From the NCBI GenBank assembly GCA_964427875.1, contig CAYRVX010000018.1, forward strand, positions 1 through 64,000: DNA of 64,000 bases. The letters run 5' to 3'. Under the pieces are notes generated by a model. It made no database searches, was not told the DNA's origin, and saw only the letters and a program-made list of their open reading frames with translations. The translations under genes were made by a program, and so were the position numbers. Shown in pieces: positions 56,190 to 64,000 of this stretch (position 1 is its first letter; every line of letters begins with the position of its first letter). This DNA comes from CAYRVX01 sp964427875. Lineage in GTDB: Bacteria > Planctomycetota > Phycisphaerae > SM23-33.

Positions 56190-56842
56190 ATCTCGGACAG
56201 CCCATCGGCGCGGGGTCCGCCCAGCCGATGGAATTGAAGCCCGTGGACGACGGCGTGCCGATCCGGCCTCGGGCGCCGAGGAGCCCTTTCCTGACGCAGG
56301 GCAACCTGGCGCTGCTGGCGATGTTCGCCGCCGGGGTCGTCGGGTTGTACGCCCTGAGACTTCGCAACTGCCCGTCGACGGCCCTGGCGGATCAGAGCCT
56401 GGCCCACGCGAAGGTGGAGGCGGCGCTGGACGTGCTCGGCGCCGCGCCGACGGCGTCGGAGGCCCAGCGCAAGAGCAGCGCGAAGGCGATCGTGAGCGAG
56501 TTTTACACGGCCGCCCGCCAGCGCCAGATCGGCGTGCGGGCCTTGCAGGGCAATCCCTTCGTGCTCAGGCTCCAGCCCCCGGCGGCGACCCAGCCCGTCA
56601 AGCCGAAGCCCAAGCCCAAGCCCGAGAAGAAGGTGCCCGACGACTTTCAGCGGGCAATGGAAGCGGTGAAGACGCTGAAACTGACGTCGGTGATTTCCGG
56701 CCACTCGACGGCGGCCATGATATCGAGCAACGTCGTCGCCGTGGGGGAGACCATCAACGGGTGGAGGGTGATGCGGATCGCCCCAACGGAGGTGGAGTTG
56801 GCCTGGAGGGACAAGAGGCACGTCCTGCGGATGTCGCAGTAG
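56171..56842 (+). CDS. PilP/GspC-like protein (second copy)
   Basis: The 223-aa protein has a cytoplasmic head, a membrane segment (about 43-62, LALLAMFAAGVVGLYAL), a Pro/Lys linker (PKPKPKPEKK) and a C-terminal HR-like beta domain: SVISGHSTAAMISSNVVAVG then ETINGWRVMRIAPTEVEL. This is the position and architecture of PilP or GspC, joining PilN/PilO to the secretin. Its domain is paralogous to that of the 53228 gene. Confidence 0.75.
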   Translation: MVQENVNLGQPIGAGSAQPMELKPVDDGVPIRPRAPRSPFLTQGNLALLAMFAAGVVGLYALRLRNCPSTALADQSLAHAKVEAALDVLGAAPTASEAQRKSSAKAIVSEFYTAARQRQIGVRALQGNPFVLRLQPPAATQPVKPKPKPKPEKKVPDDFQRAMEAVKTLKLTSVISGHSTAAMISSNVVAVGETINGWRVMRIAPTEVELAWRDKRHVLRMSQ

Positions 56843-56876
56843 CAGTGCGTACCTTGACGTCCAGGAGGAGCTGCGT

Positions 56877-58676
56877 GTGTCGCAGGCGTTGAGTGTACCG
56901 ACAGAGCCCGAGGACGAAGGCGCCCGGCCCCCGCGCGGCGAGGCGCCGGAGTTCAAGGTCTTCTGGGCTCCCAGCGACTCCGAGACGGTCCACCGGGGAC
57001 CGGAGGGGGTGCTCCTGAAAAAGGGCGAGGTCTCGCTCGAGCAGCTCGAACAGGCCGTCAGCCGCCAGCGCGAGCAGCCCAATCTGAGCGTCCTGGACAT
57101 CCTGGTCCAGAGCGAGGTCGTCACGGAGGTGGAGGCCCTCGAGGCCCTGGCGGAGTATTTCAAGTACCCGTTCATTCGAATCAGCGCCGACGACGTGGAC
57201 CCCGAGACGTTCAGCCTGCTGCCGGTGGGGTATCTGAAGGACAAGAAGGTCCTGCCGCTTCGCTCGACGCCCAATGGCGTGCAACTGGCCCTGTCCGATC
57301 CGGCAGACATCTTCCTGATCGACGACGTCAAGCGCCGCCTCCGGGGGCAGGTCCAGTTGGCCGTCGCGCCGCCGGGCGACATCCTCAAGGTCGTCGAGGA
57401 GCTTTCCAGCGACCCGATCGACCAGGTGAACGAGATCATCCAGGGCATCGCCGAAGACACGGTGGAGGTGGTCGACGAGAAGACCGAAGAGGCCGAAGAC
57501 CTGGAGATGCAGGCCGGCAAGGGCCCCGTCATACGGTATGTCAACCTGCTGATCTCCATGGCCGTCCGGGAGGGCGCAAGCGACATCCACATCGAGCCGG
57601 GCGACGCCCGCCTGCGCGTGCGGTACCGCATCGACGGGATCCTGTTCGACCAGCGCCCCCCGCCGGCAAAGATGCACGCGGCCATCATCTCGCGACTGAA
57701 AATCATGGCGAACCTGGACATCGCCGAGCGCCGGCTGCCGCAGGACGGGCGAATCCGCGCGATCGTGCACGGCCGGGCCGTGGACCTGCGCGTCAGCATC
57801 CTGCCCGTCGTTCACGGCGAGAAGTGCGTCATCCGCATCCTGGACGCCCGGTCGACCATGGTGGGCATGGACCATCTCGGGTTCCAGCCGAGGACGCTGG
57901 AGGGCTTCCGGGAGCAGATACTCCAGCCGCACGGCATCGTGCTGGTGACCGGCCCGACGGGAAGCGGCAAGAGCACCACGCTGTACTCCAGCCTGCGGAT
58001 CATGGACAGCGGGCGCCTGAACATCTCCACCGTGGAGGACCCCGTGGAGTACGAGCTGGACTTCTGCAACCAGGTCAACGTGCACGACAGCATCGGGATG
58101 ACCTTCGCGGCGGCGCTTCGCAGCCTGCTGCGCCAGGACCCCGACGTGATCATGCTCGGCGAGATCCGCGACGAGGAGACCGCCCGCATCGCGATCCAGG
58201 CGGCCTTGACCGGCCACCTCGTGCTCTCGACCCTGCACACCAACGACGCGCCTTCGAGCGTGACCCGGCTGATCGACATCGGCATCGAGCCGTTTCTGAT
58301 CAGTGCGGCCGTCAACGCGATCCTCGCCCAGCGCCTCGTCAGACGGATCTGTCCGGACTGCAAGAAGCCCCTCAAGAACGTCAACGAGAGCGTCACGAAG
58401 TACCTCGCCAGGCACGGCGGGGATGCGGGGAAGCTCTGGCACGGCACGGGGTGCGAGAAGTGCCGCCAGACCGGCTACAAGGGGCGGGTCGGAGTCTACG
58501 AGCTGCTGATCATCGACGAGGCGATGCGGGACCTGATCGGCCGAAACCCGACACTGAACGAGCTGCGCCGCGCCGCGCTCGACTGCGGGATGGAGTCCCT
58601 CCGGGACGACGGATTGACCAAGATGGCAGACGGTCTGACCACCGTGGAAGAGATCATCCGAGTCACCGAGACGTAA
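56877..58676 (+). CDS. pilB: Assembly ATPase PilB/GspE
   Basis: The 599-aa ATPase powers pilus or pseudopilus extension. It has a GspE-type N-terminal domain (LLKKGEVSLEQLEQAVSRQ, SVLDILVQSEVVTEVEALEA), then GPTGSGKSTTLYSSL (Walker A, about 360), VEDPVEYE (Asp box), LLRQDPDVIMLGEIRDEET (Walker B), LSTLHTNDA (His box) and a Cys4 zinc site CPDC...CEKC (about 492-528), which separates it from PilT. GTG 56877 is preceded by AGGAGG. The N-terminal domain lacks the RLG start of c-di-GMP-binding MshEN motifs. Confidence 0.93.
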   Translation: MSQALSVPTEPEDEGARPPRGEAPEFKVFWAPSDSETVHRGPEGVLLKKGEVSLEQLEQAVSRQREQPNLSVLDILVQSEVVTEVEALEALAEYFKYPFIRISADDVDPETFSLLPVGYLKDKKVLPLRSTPNGVQLALSDPADIFLIDDVKRRLRGQVQLAVAPPGDILKVVEELSSDPIDQVNEIIQGIAEDTVEVVDEKTEEAEDLEMQAGKGPVIRYVNLLISMAVREGASDIHIEPGDARLRVRYRIDGILFDQRPPPAKMHAAIISRLKIMANLDIAERRLPQDGRIRAIVHGRAVDLRVSILPVVHGEKCVIRILDARSTMVGMDHLGFQPRTLEGFREQILQPHGIVLVTGPTGSGKSTTLYSSLRIMDSGRLNISTVEDPVEYELDFCNQVNVHDSIGMTFAAALRSLLRQDPDVIMLGEIRDEETARIAIQAALTGHLVLSTLHTNDAPSSVTRLIDIGIEPFLISAAVNAILAQRLVRRICPDCKKPLKNVNESVTKYLARHGGDAGKLWHGTGCEKCRQTGYKGRVGVYELLIIDEAMRDLIGRNPTLNELRRAALDCGMESLRDDGLTKMADGLTTVEEIIRVTET

Positions 58677-58694
58677 GAGGAGGACGCGATAGAA

Positions 58695-59756
58695 ATGACC
58701 TTTCTGAAGGAGTTGCTGACGAAGGCGTTTGAGGCGGGCGCCAGCGACCTGCACCTGGTGCCCGGCCTGCCGCCGCAGCTTCGGGTCCACACGGTGCTCC
58801 AGGCGGCCGAGGGCTACGACGCAATCCATCCCGCACAGACCGCGGAGTTCGTCAAGGAGATGGTCAGCCCGGAGCGATACGCGCGGTTCCTGGAGACGCA
58901 CGACGTGGACTTCTCCGCGGAGGTCGAGAACGTCGCCCGGTTCCGCGTGAACGCCCACTTCCAGAAGGGGCGGATCGCCATCGCCTTCCGCGCGATCGCA
59001 GATCGCGTGCCGGCGCTGCCGGAGCTGAACCTCCCGCCCATCGTGGCGACCTTCGTGGACATGCCCCGAGGGCTGATCGTCGTGACCGGGCCGACCGGCT
59101 CGGGCAAGAGCACCACGCTGGCGTCGATGATCGACGCGATGAACCATCGCTATCCCTACCACATCATCACGCTGGAAGACCCGATCGAGTACGAGCTCCG
59201 CAGCAACCGGTGCGTGATCGAGCAGCGCGAGCTGGGCATCGACGTGCCCCACTTCGCCAGCGGGCTGCGCCACGCCCTGCGACAGGACCCCGACATCATC
59301 CTCGTGGGCGAGATGAGGGACCTGGAGACGATCGCAGCCGCCATCACCGCGGCGGAGACCGGGCACCTGGTCCTCTCCACGCTCCACACCCAGAACGCCC
59401 ACCAGACGATCGAGCGGATCATCGACGTCTACCCGCCGGCCCAGCAGAACCAGATCCGGGCCATGCTCTCCAACACGCTTCAGGCCGTCGTCAGCATGAC
59501 GCTGATGAAGCGGCGGGACGTGCCCGGAATGGTCCCCGCCTGCGAGATCATGGTCTGCAACGCCGCGGTGCGAAACTGCATCCGCGAGAACCGGATCCAC
59601 GAGATCCCCAACATCATCGAGACGAACCGCGCCAAAGGCATGTGCACGCTCGACGATTCGATCAAAACGTTGTACCTCAACGGCGTCATCTCATGGGAAG
59701 ACGCCATCGCCAAGGCGGCCCGGCCGGAAGCCCTCCACCGGGCGCTGAGCGCCTAG
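58695..59756 (+). CDS. pilT: Retraction ATPase PilT
   Basis: The 353-aa protein has GASDLHLVPGLPPQLRV, Walker A GPTGSGKSTTLASMID (about 132), LEDPIEYE, LRQDPDIILVGEMRDLET, LSTLHTQNAHQTIERI and the C-terminal AIRNLIRE-like segment VRNCIRENRIHEI. PilT depolymerises pili to drive retraction. The presence of PilT beside PilB points to a retractile type IV pilus rather than plain type II secretion. Confidence 0.93.
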   Translation: MTFLKELLTKAFEAGASDLHLVPGLPPQLRVHTVLQAAEGYDAIHPAQTAEFVKEMVSPERYARFLETHDVDFSAEVENVARFRVNAHFQKGRIAIAFRAIADRVPALPELNLPPIVATFVDMPRGLIVVTGPTGSGKSTTLASMIDAMNHRYPYHIITLEDPIEYELRSNRCVIEQRELGIDVPHFASGLRHALRQDPDIILVGEMRDLETIAAAITAAETGHLVLSTLHTQNAHQTIERIIDVYPPAQQNQIRAMLSNTLQAVVSMTLMKRRDVPGMVPACEIMVCNAAVRNCIRENRIHEIPNIIETNRAKGMCTLDDSIKTLYLNGVISWEDAIAKAARPEALHRALSA

Positions 59757-59766
59757 AGGATAAGCC

Positions 59767-60996
59767 ATGCCAAGCTACAAGTATGAGATGCAGGATGCCA
59801 GCGGCCAGCTCCTGGCCGGCGTGGTCGAGGCGCCGAGCCTGCTGGACGCCACCAGCCTGGCCCGCGCGCAGGGAGGCTACCTCGTCAGCATCTCCCCGCT
59901 GGCCGGCGGCGTCGCCGGCGCGGTGGACCGGCTGCGCAGCTTCAGCATCGAGTTCGGCCCGAGCCTTCGGGACGTGCTGGCCTTCACCAATCAGTTGGCC
60001 GTCATGATCAAGGCGGGCATCAACATCCGCAACGCCATCGCCGGGATCGGCGACGGGATCCCCAACCGCAAGTTCCAGGCGATCATCTACCAGATCAAGG
60101 CGGACGTGGAGGCCGGCGAGCCGTTCTCCGCGACCCTTGCCAAGCATCCCGGCGTCTTCCCCCCGCTGTACGTCAACATGGTGCGGGCGTCGGAGCTGTC
60201 GGGAAACCTCTCGCACATGCTCGAGCGTCTGGCCGTCTACCTCGATCAGCAGGCCGACACGCGAAGGATGATCATCGCCGCCATGGTCTATCCGTGCATC
60301 ATCGCCGTGATGGCCGTCGTGACCACCACCGTGCTGCTGACGTTCGTCCTGCCGAAGCTGACGCCCCTGTTCGCAGGGAAGGAGCAGTACCTGCCCGGGG
60401 TCACCAAGGTCGTCATGGGCATCAGCGGCTTCCTGACGGGCTTCTGGTGGCTGGTCCTCGTGTCGCTGGCGATGCTGATTGCGGGGTTCGTCCTTTCCCT
60501 CCGCACGGAGCCCGGGCGGCGGACGTGGGACACCGTCAAGCTGAGGTTTCCCCTCCTTTGCAGGATGTTCCGCGCCCTGTACATCTCGCGCGGGCTGAGC
60601 ACCATGGGAGAGCTCGTGCGCGCCGGCGTGCCCATGCTGGAGACGCTGGGCATCACCGCCGACGTGTCCGGCAACGTGCATCACAAGGAGATCTGGCGGC
60701 AGGTGCGCGAGTCGGTGAAGCAGGGAGGCAAGATCGTCGAGCCGCTCCGCCGCCAGGGCCTCCTGCCGCCGAACGTCGTCCAGATGATCGCCGCCGGCGA
60801 GGAGTCCGGAAACCTCGGCGAGGTGCTGGCGGATATCTCCGATTTCTACGCCCGCGAGCTCCGCTCCACCGTCAAGACCGTCACCAGCATGATCGAGCCG
60901 ATCATGATCATCGTCATGGGCGTCATCGTCGGGTTCATCGTGGCCAGCATCCTGCTGCCCATCTTCAAGCTCTCGCATGTTCTGACCAAAGGATAG
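59767..60996 (+). CDS. pilC: Platform protein PilC/GspF
   Basis: The 409-aa inner-membrane protein has two GspF domains: LAFTNQLAVMIKAGINI and YISRGLSTMGELVRAGVPML. Membrane segments lie near 171-200, 222-245 and 377-403. The conserved GEESGNLGEVL near the C-terminus is typical. It anchors PilB and PilT. It follows pilT by 10 nt. Confidence 0.93.
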   Translation: MPSYKYEMQDASGQLLAGVVEAPSLLDATSLARAQGGYLVSISPLAGGVAGAVDRLRSFSIEFGPSLRDVLAFTNQLAVMIKAGINIRNAIAGIGDGIPNRKFQAIIYQIKADVEAGEPFSATLAKHPGVFPPLYVNMVRASELSGNLSHMLERLAVYLDQQADTRRMIIAAMVYPCIIAVMAVVTTTVLLTFVLPKLTPLFAGKEQYLPGVTKVVMGISGFLTGFWWLVLVSLAMLIAGFVLSLRTEPGRRTWDTVKLRFPLLCRMFRALYISRGLSTMGELVRAGVPMLETLGITADVSGNVHHKEIWRQVRESVKQGGKIVEPLRRQGLLPPNVVQMIAAGEESGNLGEVLADISDFYARELRSTVKTVTSMIEPIMIIVMGVIVGFIVASILLPIFKLSHVLTKG

Positions 60997-61020
60997 CCAA
61001 AAGGAGGTAGAGGAGATGCC

Positions 61021-61536
61021 ATGAGATGCACACATAGCCGAAGCGTCCGCGGCGGGTTCTCCCTCATCGAGGTCGCGGTCGCGACCGCCATCGTCGGCAT
61101 CGCTCTGGCCGCCCTGCTGGTGGCCGTGGGGAGCAACACTCGCGTAAACGATGCCGGCGCGAAGCTCACCCAGGCGAGCTTCCTGGCCCAGGAAATACGC
61201 GAGTGGACCCTGACCCTTGACTTCTCGGACCAAGACCCGGGGGATGCCGAGAGCCCGCCCGGCCCGGACGGCTCCGACCCGCAGCACTACGTGGACGACC
61301 TCGACGACCTGATGGACGTCACCTACAGCCCGCCCCGGGACGGGCAAGGCAACGCCATGTACGGAATGGACGGGTGGTCGCAGACCATCTCGCTCACCTG
61401 GCGCGACCCCAACAGCCTCCTGACCAGCGTCACGCCCGGCCAGAGCGACATCATCTGCGTCCAGGTGGACGTCGCCTTCGAGGGGCAGACCATCATCAAC
61501 ACCAACTGGCTCGTGGCCCGGAGGGATGAAGAATGA
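61021..61536 (+). CDS. Minor pseudopilin (PilV/GspI-like)
   Basis: The 171-aa protein has a class III signal GGFSLIEVAVATAIVGIALA: prepilin peptidase cuts after the Gly, leaving Phe1 and Glu5. The globular part is acidic (DDLDDLMDVTYSP). Upstream, AAAAGGAGG points first to ATG 61016, which encodes only Met-Pro-stop and whose TGA overlaps this ATG. No prepilin peptidase is in the window. Confidence 0.85.
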   Translation: MRCTHSRSVRGGFSLIEVAVATAIVGIALAALLVAVGSNTRVNDAGAKLTQASFLAQEIREWTLTLDFSDQDPGDAESPPGPDGSDPQHYVDDLDDLMDVTYSPPRDGQGNAMYGMDGWSQTISLTWRDPNSLLTSVTPGQSDIICVQVDVAFEGQTIINTNWLVARRDEE

Positions 61537-63032
61537 GTGAATCGCTGAAAACCCGAACGATGGAGCGCGCCCCGTCGGCCCGCGCGCCGACGTGCCGGCG
61601 GCGACGGCGACCCCGCAGGAAATCCGGCATGGCGATGATCCTCGCACTGGCCCTGCTGACGCTGTTGGCCACCGTGGCCGTCGCCCTCATCTCGGATACG
61701 GCCACCTCTCTCCAACAGGCGAGCAACCTGACGGACGTGGATGCCGCCCAGCGCCAGGCGGAGAGCGGCCTGTCCTTCCACGCGTACATCCTGGCACATA
61801 TCACCGTACCTGCCGGCGTCGAGGGGCAAGACCTGGTGGCCGCCGTTGCGGCCGCCCTGCGGACCAGGCTGGACGGCACGGACACCCTCAGCGGCGGGGC
61901 CATCATCCACGACCCGAACGTCCCGGAAGACCCCAACGGTCTCGGCCCGCTCAACGACCCGAACACCATCACGATACCGAGCATCCTCACCTCGGACGAG
62001 ACGAACTTCAGCGCCGTGGTGAGGCTCTCGGGGGCCTCGCAGCGGACCCTCGAGCTGACGGTGACCGGTCGAAGCGGCACGGTCAGCCGGGCCCTGGGCA
62101 TCGACCTTCAGCTCGCCTCCGTCGGCGCGGGCTTTTTCGCCGACTACGGCGTCGCCTCCAAGGGCAAGATCACGATGACCGGCAACGCGCGGATTCGAGG
62201 CGCGAACGATCCCAACGAGGCCAACGTTCTCTCGGCCACCTACAGCGACGAAGAAGCCGTCAATCTCACCGGCAACTGCCGGATCGAGGGCGACGTGTCC
62301 ATTTCCAATCCGGGCGGATACGCCTCGCTGACGGGGAACGTCTCGATCGGCGGCGAGAGCATCGGCAGCGAGGAGATCTACGACCACGTCCACACGGGGA
62401 TCGGCGAGGTGAAGTTTCCCGAGGTGGACCCGACCGTCTTCGAGCCCTTCGCCACTAACATCGTCGACGCCTCCACGTCCACGACGGGCGACCAGACGTT
62501 CAACAACATCCGCATCCTCGCCGGGACGAACAAGACCTTCTCCGGCAACACCACGCTCAACGGCGTCATCTTCATCGAGACGCCGAACCGGATCCACTTC
62601 TCCGGCAACGTCACGATCACCGGGGTCATCGTCACGCAGGACGCCGGCGACGGCGCCCACGAGAGCAACACGATCAAGTTCACCGGCAACACCACGGCCC
62701 GATCCGTCGAGCAACTGCCCGCGGAGTCCCGGTTCGCAGAACTGCGGGACATGCCCGGCGCGTTCCTCCTGGCGCCCGGTTTCGGGACGGAGTTTGCGGG
62801 CAACTTCGGCACCCTTTCCGGCTGCATCGCCGCCGACCGGTTCAAGTTCACCGGCAACGCCGGCGGCACGGTCAAGGGCGGGATCATCAACTACGGCGAC
62901 ACCGAGCTCAAGCTGACCGGAAACTCCAACCTCACCATAGATCGTTCCGATGCGTCAAAAGTCCCGCCGGGCTTCACCGTCTCCAGCAGGGCCACTCTCT
63001 CGGTCCGGCGAGAAACCTACAGGGAGTACTGA
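61533..63032 (+). CDS. PilX-like minor pilin with TGN-repeat beta-helix
   Basis: The 499-aa protein has a basic cytoplasmic head, a membrane segment (MAMILALALLTLLATVAVAL, about 33-52) without the prepilin Gly-Phe cut, and SDTATSLQQASNLTDVDAAQ, as in PilX/GspK-type complexes. About residues 205-480 are rungs with a repeated TGN or SGN (MTGNARI, LTGNCRIEG, LTGNVSIGG, FSGNTTLNG, FSGNVTITG, FTGNTTA, FTGNAGG, LTGNSNL), resembling polymer-forming beta-helices. It overlaps the previous gene by 4 nt. It may be a tip adhesin. Confidence 0.75.
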   Translation: MSESLKTRTMERAPSARAPTCRRRRRPRRKSGMAMILALALLTLLATVAVALISDTATSLQQASNLTDVDAAQRQAESGLSFHAYILAHITVPAGVEGQDLVAAVAAALRTRLDGTDTLSGGAIIHDPNVPEDPNGLGPLNDPNTITIPSILTSDETNFSAVVRLSGASQRTLELTVTGRSGTVSRALGIDLQLASVGAGFFADYGVASKGKITMTGNARIRGANDPNEANVLSATYSDEEAVNLTGNCRIEGDVSISNPGGYASLTGNVSIGGESIGSEEIYDHVHTGIGEVKFPEVDPTVFEPFATNIVDASTSTTGDQTFNNIRILAGTNKTFSGNTTLNGVIFIETPNRIHFSGNVTITGVIVTQDAGDGAHESNTIKFTGNTTARSVEQLPAESRFAELRDMPGAFLLAPGFGTEFAGNFGTLSGCIAADRFKFTGNAGGTVKGGIINYGDTELKLTGNSNLTIDRSDASKVPPGFTVSSRATLSVRRETYREY

Positions 63033-63049
63033 AATACGGAAATGCGAAT

Positions 63050-63577
63050 GTGACCACACGAAGAAGACAATCCGGCTTAACGCTCATCGAGATGCTGTTC
63101 GGCCTCGCGCTGCTGGCCATGCTGCTGACCTCCATCGCGGTGGCCACACACGCGTGCCTGACCTCGTATGACGAGAACGCCAAGTTCGCCGCCCTGAACC
63201 AGACCTCCCGGGTCCTGCTGGCGCGAATGCGCCGCGAGATCCGCACGGCCGAGGCCGTGGACTACCAGGCCGAGCCCTGGAACCTCGTTATCTCCCCGCC
63301 GGCCAGCACGGGCATCGACCAGATCCGCTACGAGCACGACTACGAGACCCAAAGCCTGTATTATCACCAGACCATCGGCGGCGAGACGACCACGCAGACC
63401 GTGTTGGGCGGCGATTCGCTGGTCAAGCTGACGAGCTTCTACCCCCACTACGACAAGGTCCAGATCGGCGAGGTCACCTGCACCGAGCGTGTCGTCGTCA
63501 CGCTGGACCTGGAGGTTGACGGCAAGTACTACGCCGTCACGTGCTCGGCCGCGCCCCGCCGCAATCAGCAGTACTGA
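63050..63577 (+). CDS. Minor pseudopilin (PilW/GspJ-like)
   Basis: The 175-aa protein has the class III signal SGLTLIEMLFGLALLAMLL, cut after the Gly, and a periplasmic part with SRVLLARMRREIRTAEAV, the usual GspJ/PilW layout. GTG 63050 is the likely start; no upstream site is strong. It is the last pilus gene; the next gene has its own promoter. Confidence 0.85.
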   Translation: MTTRRRQSGLTLIEMLFGLALLAMLLTSIAVATHACLTSYDENAKFAALNQTSRVLLARMRREIRTAEAVDYQAEPWNLVISPPASTGIDQIRYEHDYETQSLYYHQTIGGETTTQTVLGGDSLVKLTSFYPHYDKVQIGEVTCTERVVVTLDLEVDGKYYAVTCSAAPRRNQQY

Positions 63578-63593
63578 TCGGTACCTTGTGGCG

Positions 63594-63622
63594 TTGATTC
63601 GACCGCCGCCGGCGGCTACATT
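63594..63622 (+). promoter_or_regulatory. Candidate promoter giving a leaderless transcript
   Basis: TTGATT (63594-63599), a 17-nt spacer and TACATT (63617-63622). A start 7 nt after the -10 would fall on the ATG at 63629, so the mRNA would have no leader and no ribosome site, and none is visible. Confidence 0.35.
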
Positions 63623-63628
63623 GTCGCC

Positions 63629-64000
63629 ATGCGCGTCGTGGTGACCGGACAGGTCGGTCTGGACAGGAAGCCTTTCCTCCAGCGGGCGGCGGAGGTGGCG
63701 GGCCGCCGGGGGAACGACGTGACGGTCTGCAACGTGGGGGACATGATGTACGCCGAGGCGCCGGACGTGGCGCCGGGCAAGATCCTCGACCTGCCGCTCT
63801 CGCGACTTCAGAGCCTCCGGCGAAGCGTCTTCAAGGACGTCCTGGCGACCTGCCGGAAGCATGCGAACGTGGTGGTCAACACGCACGCGACGTTTCGCTG
63901 GCGCCACGGGCTGTTCCACGCCTTCGACTACGATCACATGGAGGCCCTCGGCGCAGACCTGTACGTCACGCTCGTGGACAACGTCGATCGCGTCCACTAC
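63629..64000 (+). CDS. Adenylate-kinase-like protein with altered P-loop (partial)
   Basis: The first 124 residues begin VVVTGQVGLDRKPFLQRAAE, placed like the GxxGxGKT loop of adenylate kinase-type enzymes but with Asp-Arg-Lys-Pro in place of the Gly-Lys-Thr end. DVTVCNVGDMMYAEAPD and VVVNTHATFRWRHGLFHAF fit the following strands of a nucleotide kinase fold, in particular the archaeal-type Adk group. The frame runs off the right edge. The function is open. Confidence 0.55.
   Translation, partial: MRVVVTGQVGLDRKPFLQRAAEVAGRRGNDVTVCNVGDMMYAEAPDVAPGKILDLPLSRLQSLRRSVFKDVLATCRKHANVVVNTHATFRWRHGLFHAFDYDHMEALGADLYVTLVDNVDRVHY

Noticed and set aside
56877..57200. c-di-GMP-binding MshEN domain in PilB
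   Set aside because: The N-terminal domain has the GspE fold pattern but lacks the RLG residues needed for c-di-GMP contact, so binding is not claimed.

Overview
The window reads as chromosomal DNA of a GC-rich planctomycete, probably on the Phycisphaerae side. This is inferred from an LEPR-XLL giant secreted protein with lamin-tail, CotH and dockerin modules, a long SecA with a Cys-rich insertion, a Gfo/Idh/MocA dehydrogenase beside a sulfatase-fold enzyme, DUF4159 and right-handed beta-helix exported proteins, and a type IV pilus/type II secretion locus. No 16S rRNA is present, so placement rests on protein families alone.

Layout. 1-5.2 kb: a partial gene, an exported ankyrin protein, a lipoprotein and a tandem DUF4159 protein. 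5.2-10.6 kb: Rrf2 regulator, GT-B glycogen-synthase-like enzyme, LarA-like enzyme, a MazEF-type pair and an exported esterase. 10.6-12.1 kb: HepT/MntA-type pair and an orphan gene. 12.5-17.8 kb: carA, a small SEC-C protein and secA. 17.9-26.2 kb: dehydrogenase, sulfatase-fold enzyme, a recombinase-like core-binding protein, a beta-helix protein and an 881-aa exported protein. 26.4-34.9 kb: one 2843-aa secreted protein. 35.0-43.7 kb: tRNA-Arg(CCU), an integrase remnant, two B12/radical SAM proteins, a primary-type sigma factor, and an ATP-grasp/GNAT/AlaDH-like cassette, which together look like an accessory island. 44.1-49.4 kb: STAS protein, RNase HII-like protein, ferredoxin-fused aldo/keto reductase, manC, ruvX and an FHA protein. 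50.2-63.6 kb: the pilus/secretion locus pilM, parA-like, PilP-like, pilN, pilO, second PilP-like, pilB, pilT, pilC and three pseudopilin-type genes. The window ends in a kinase-like partial gene.

The strongest discovery candidate is in the pilus locus. Two 85-nt leader elements (50234-50318 and 54603-54687) lie 14 nt after identical -35/-10 promoters, one before pilM and one before pilN. Both fold into the three-way architecture of the GEMM-I (cyclic di-GMP-I) riboswitch, with a GNRA-capped stem, a CGCAAAGC junction and compensatory changes in the closing stem. The second copy lies in a duplicated block that also carries a decayed pilM start. The model is that c-di-GMP sets expression of both halves of the locus.

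The window also carries several families of perfect intergenic hairpins, two toxin-antitoxin-type modules and a tRNA-linked integrase scar, which indicate active acquisition around a conserved housekeeping backbone.
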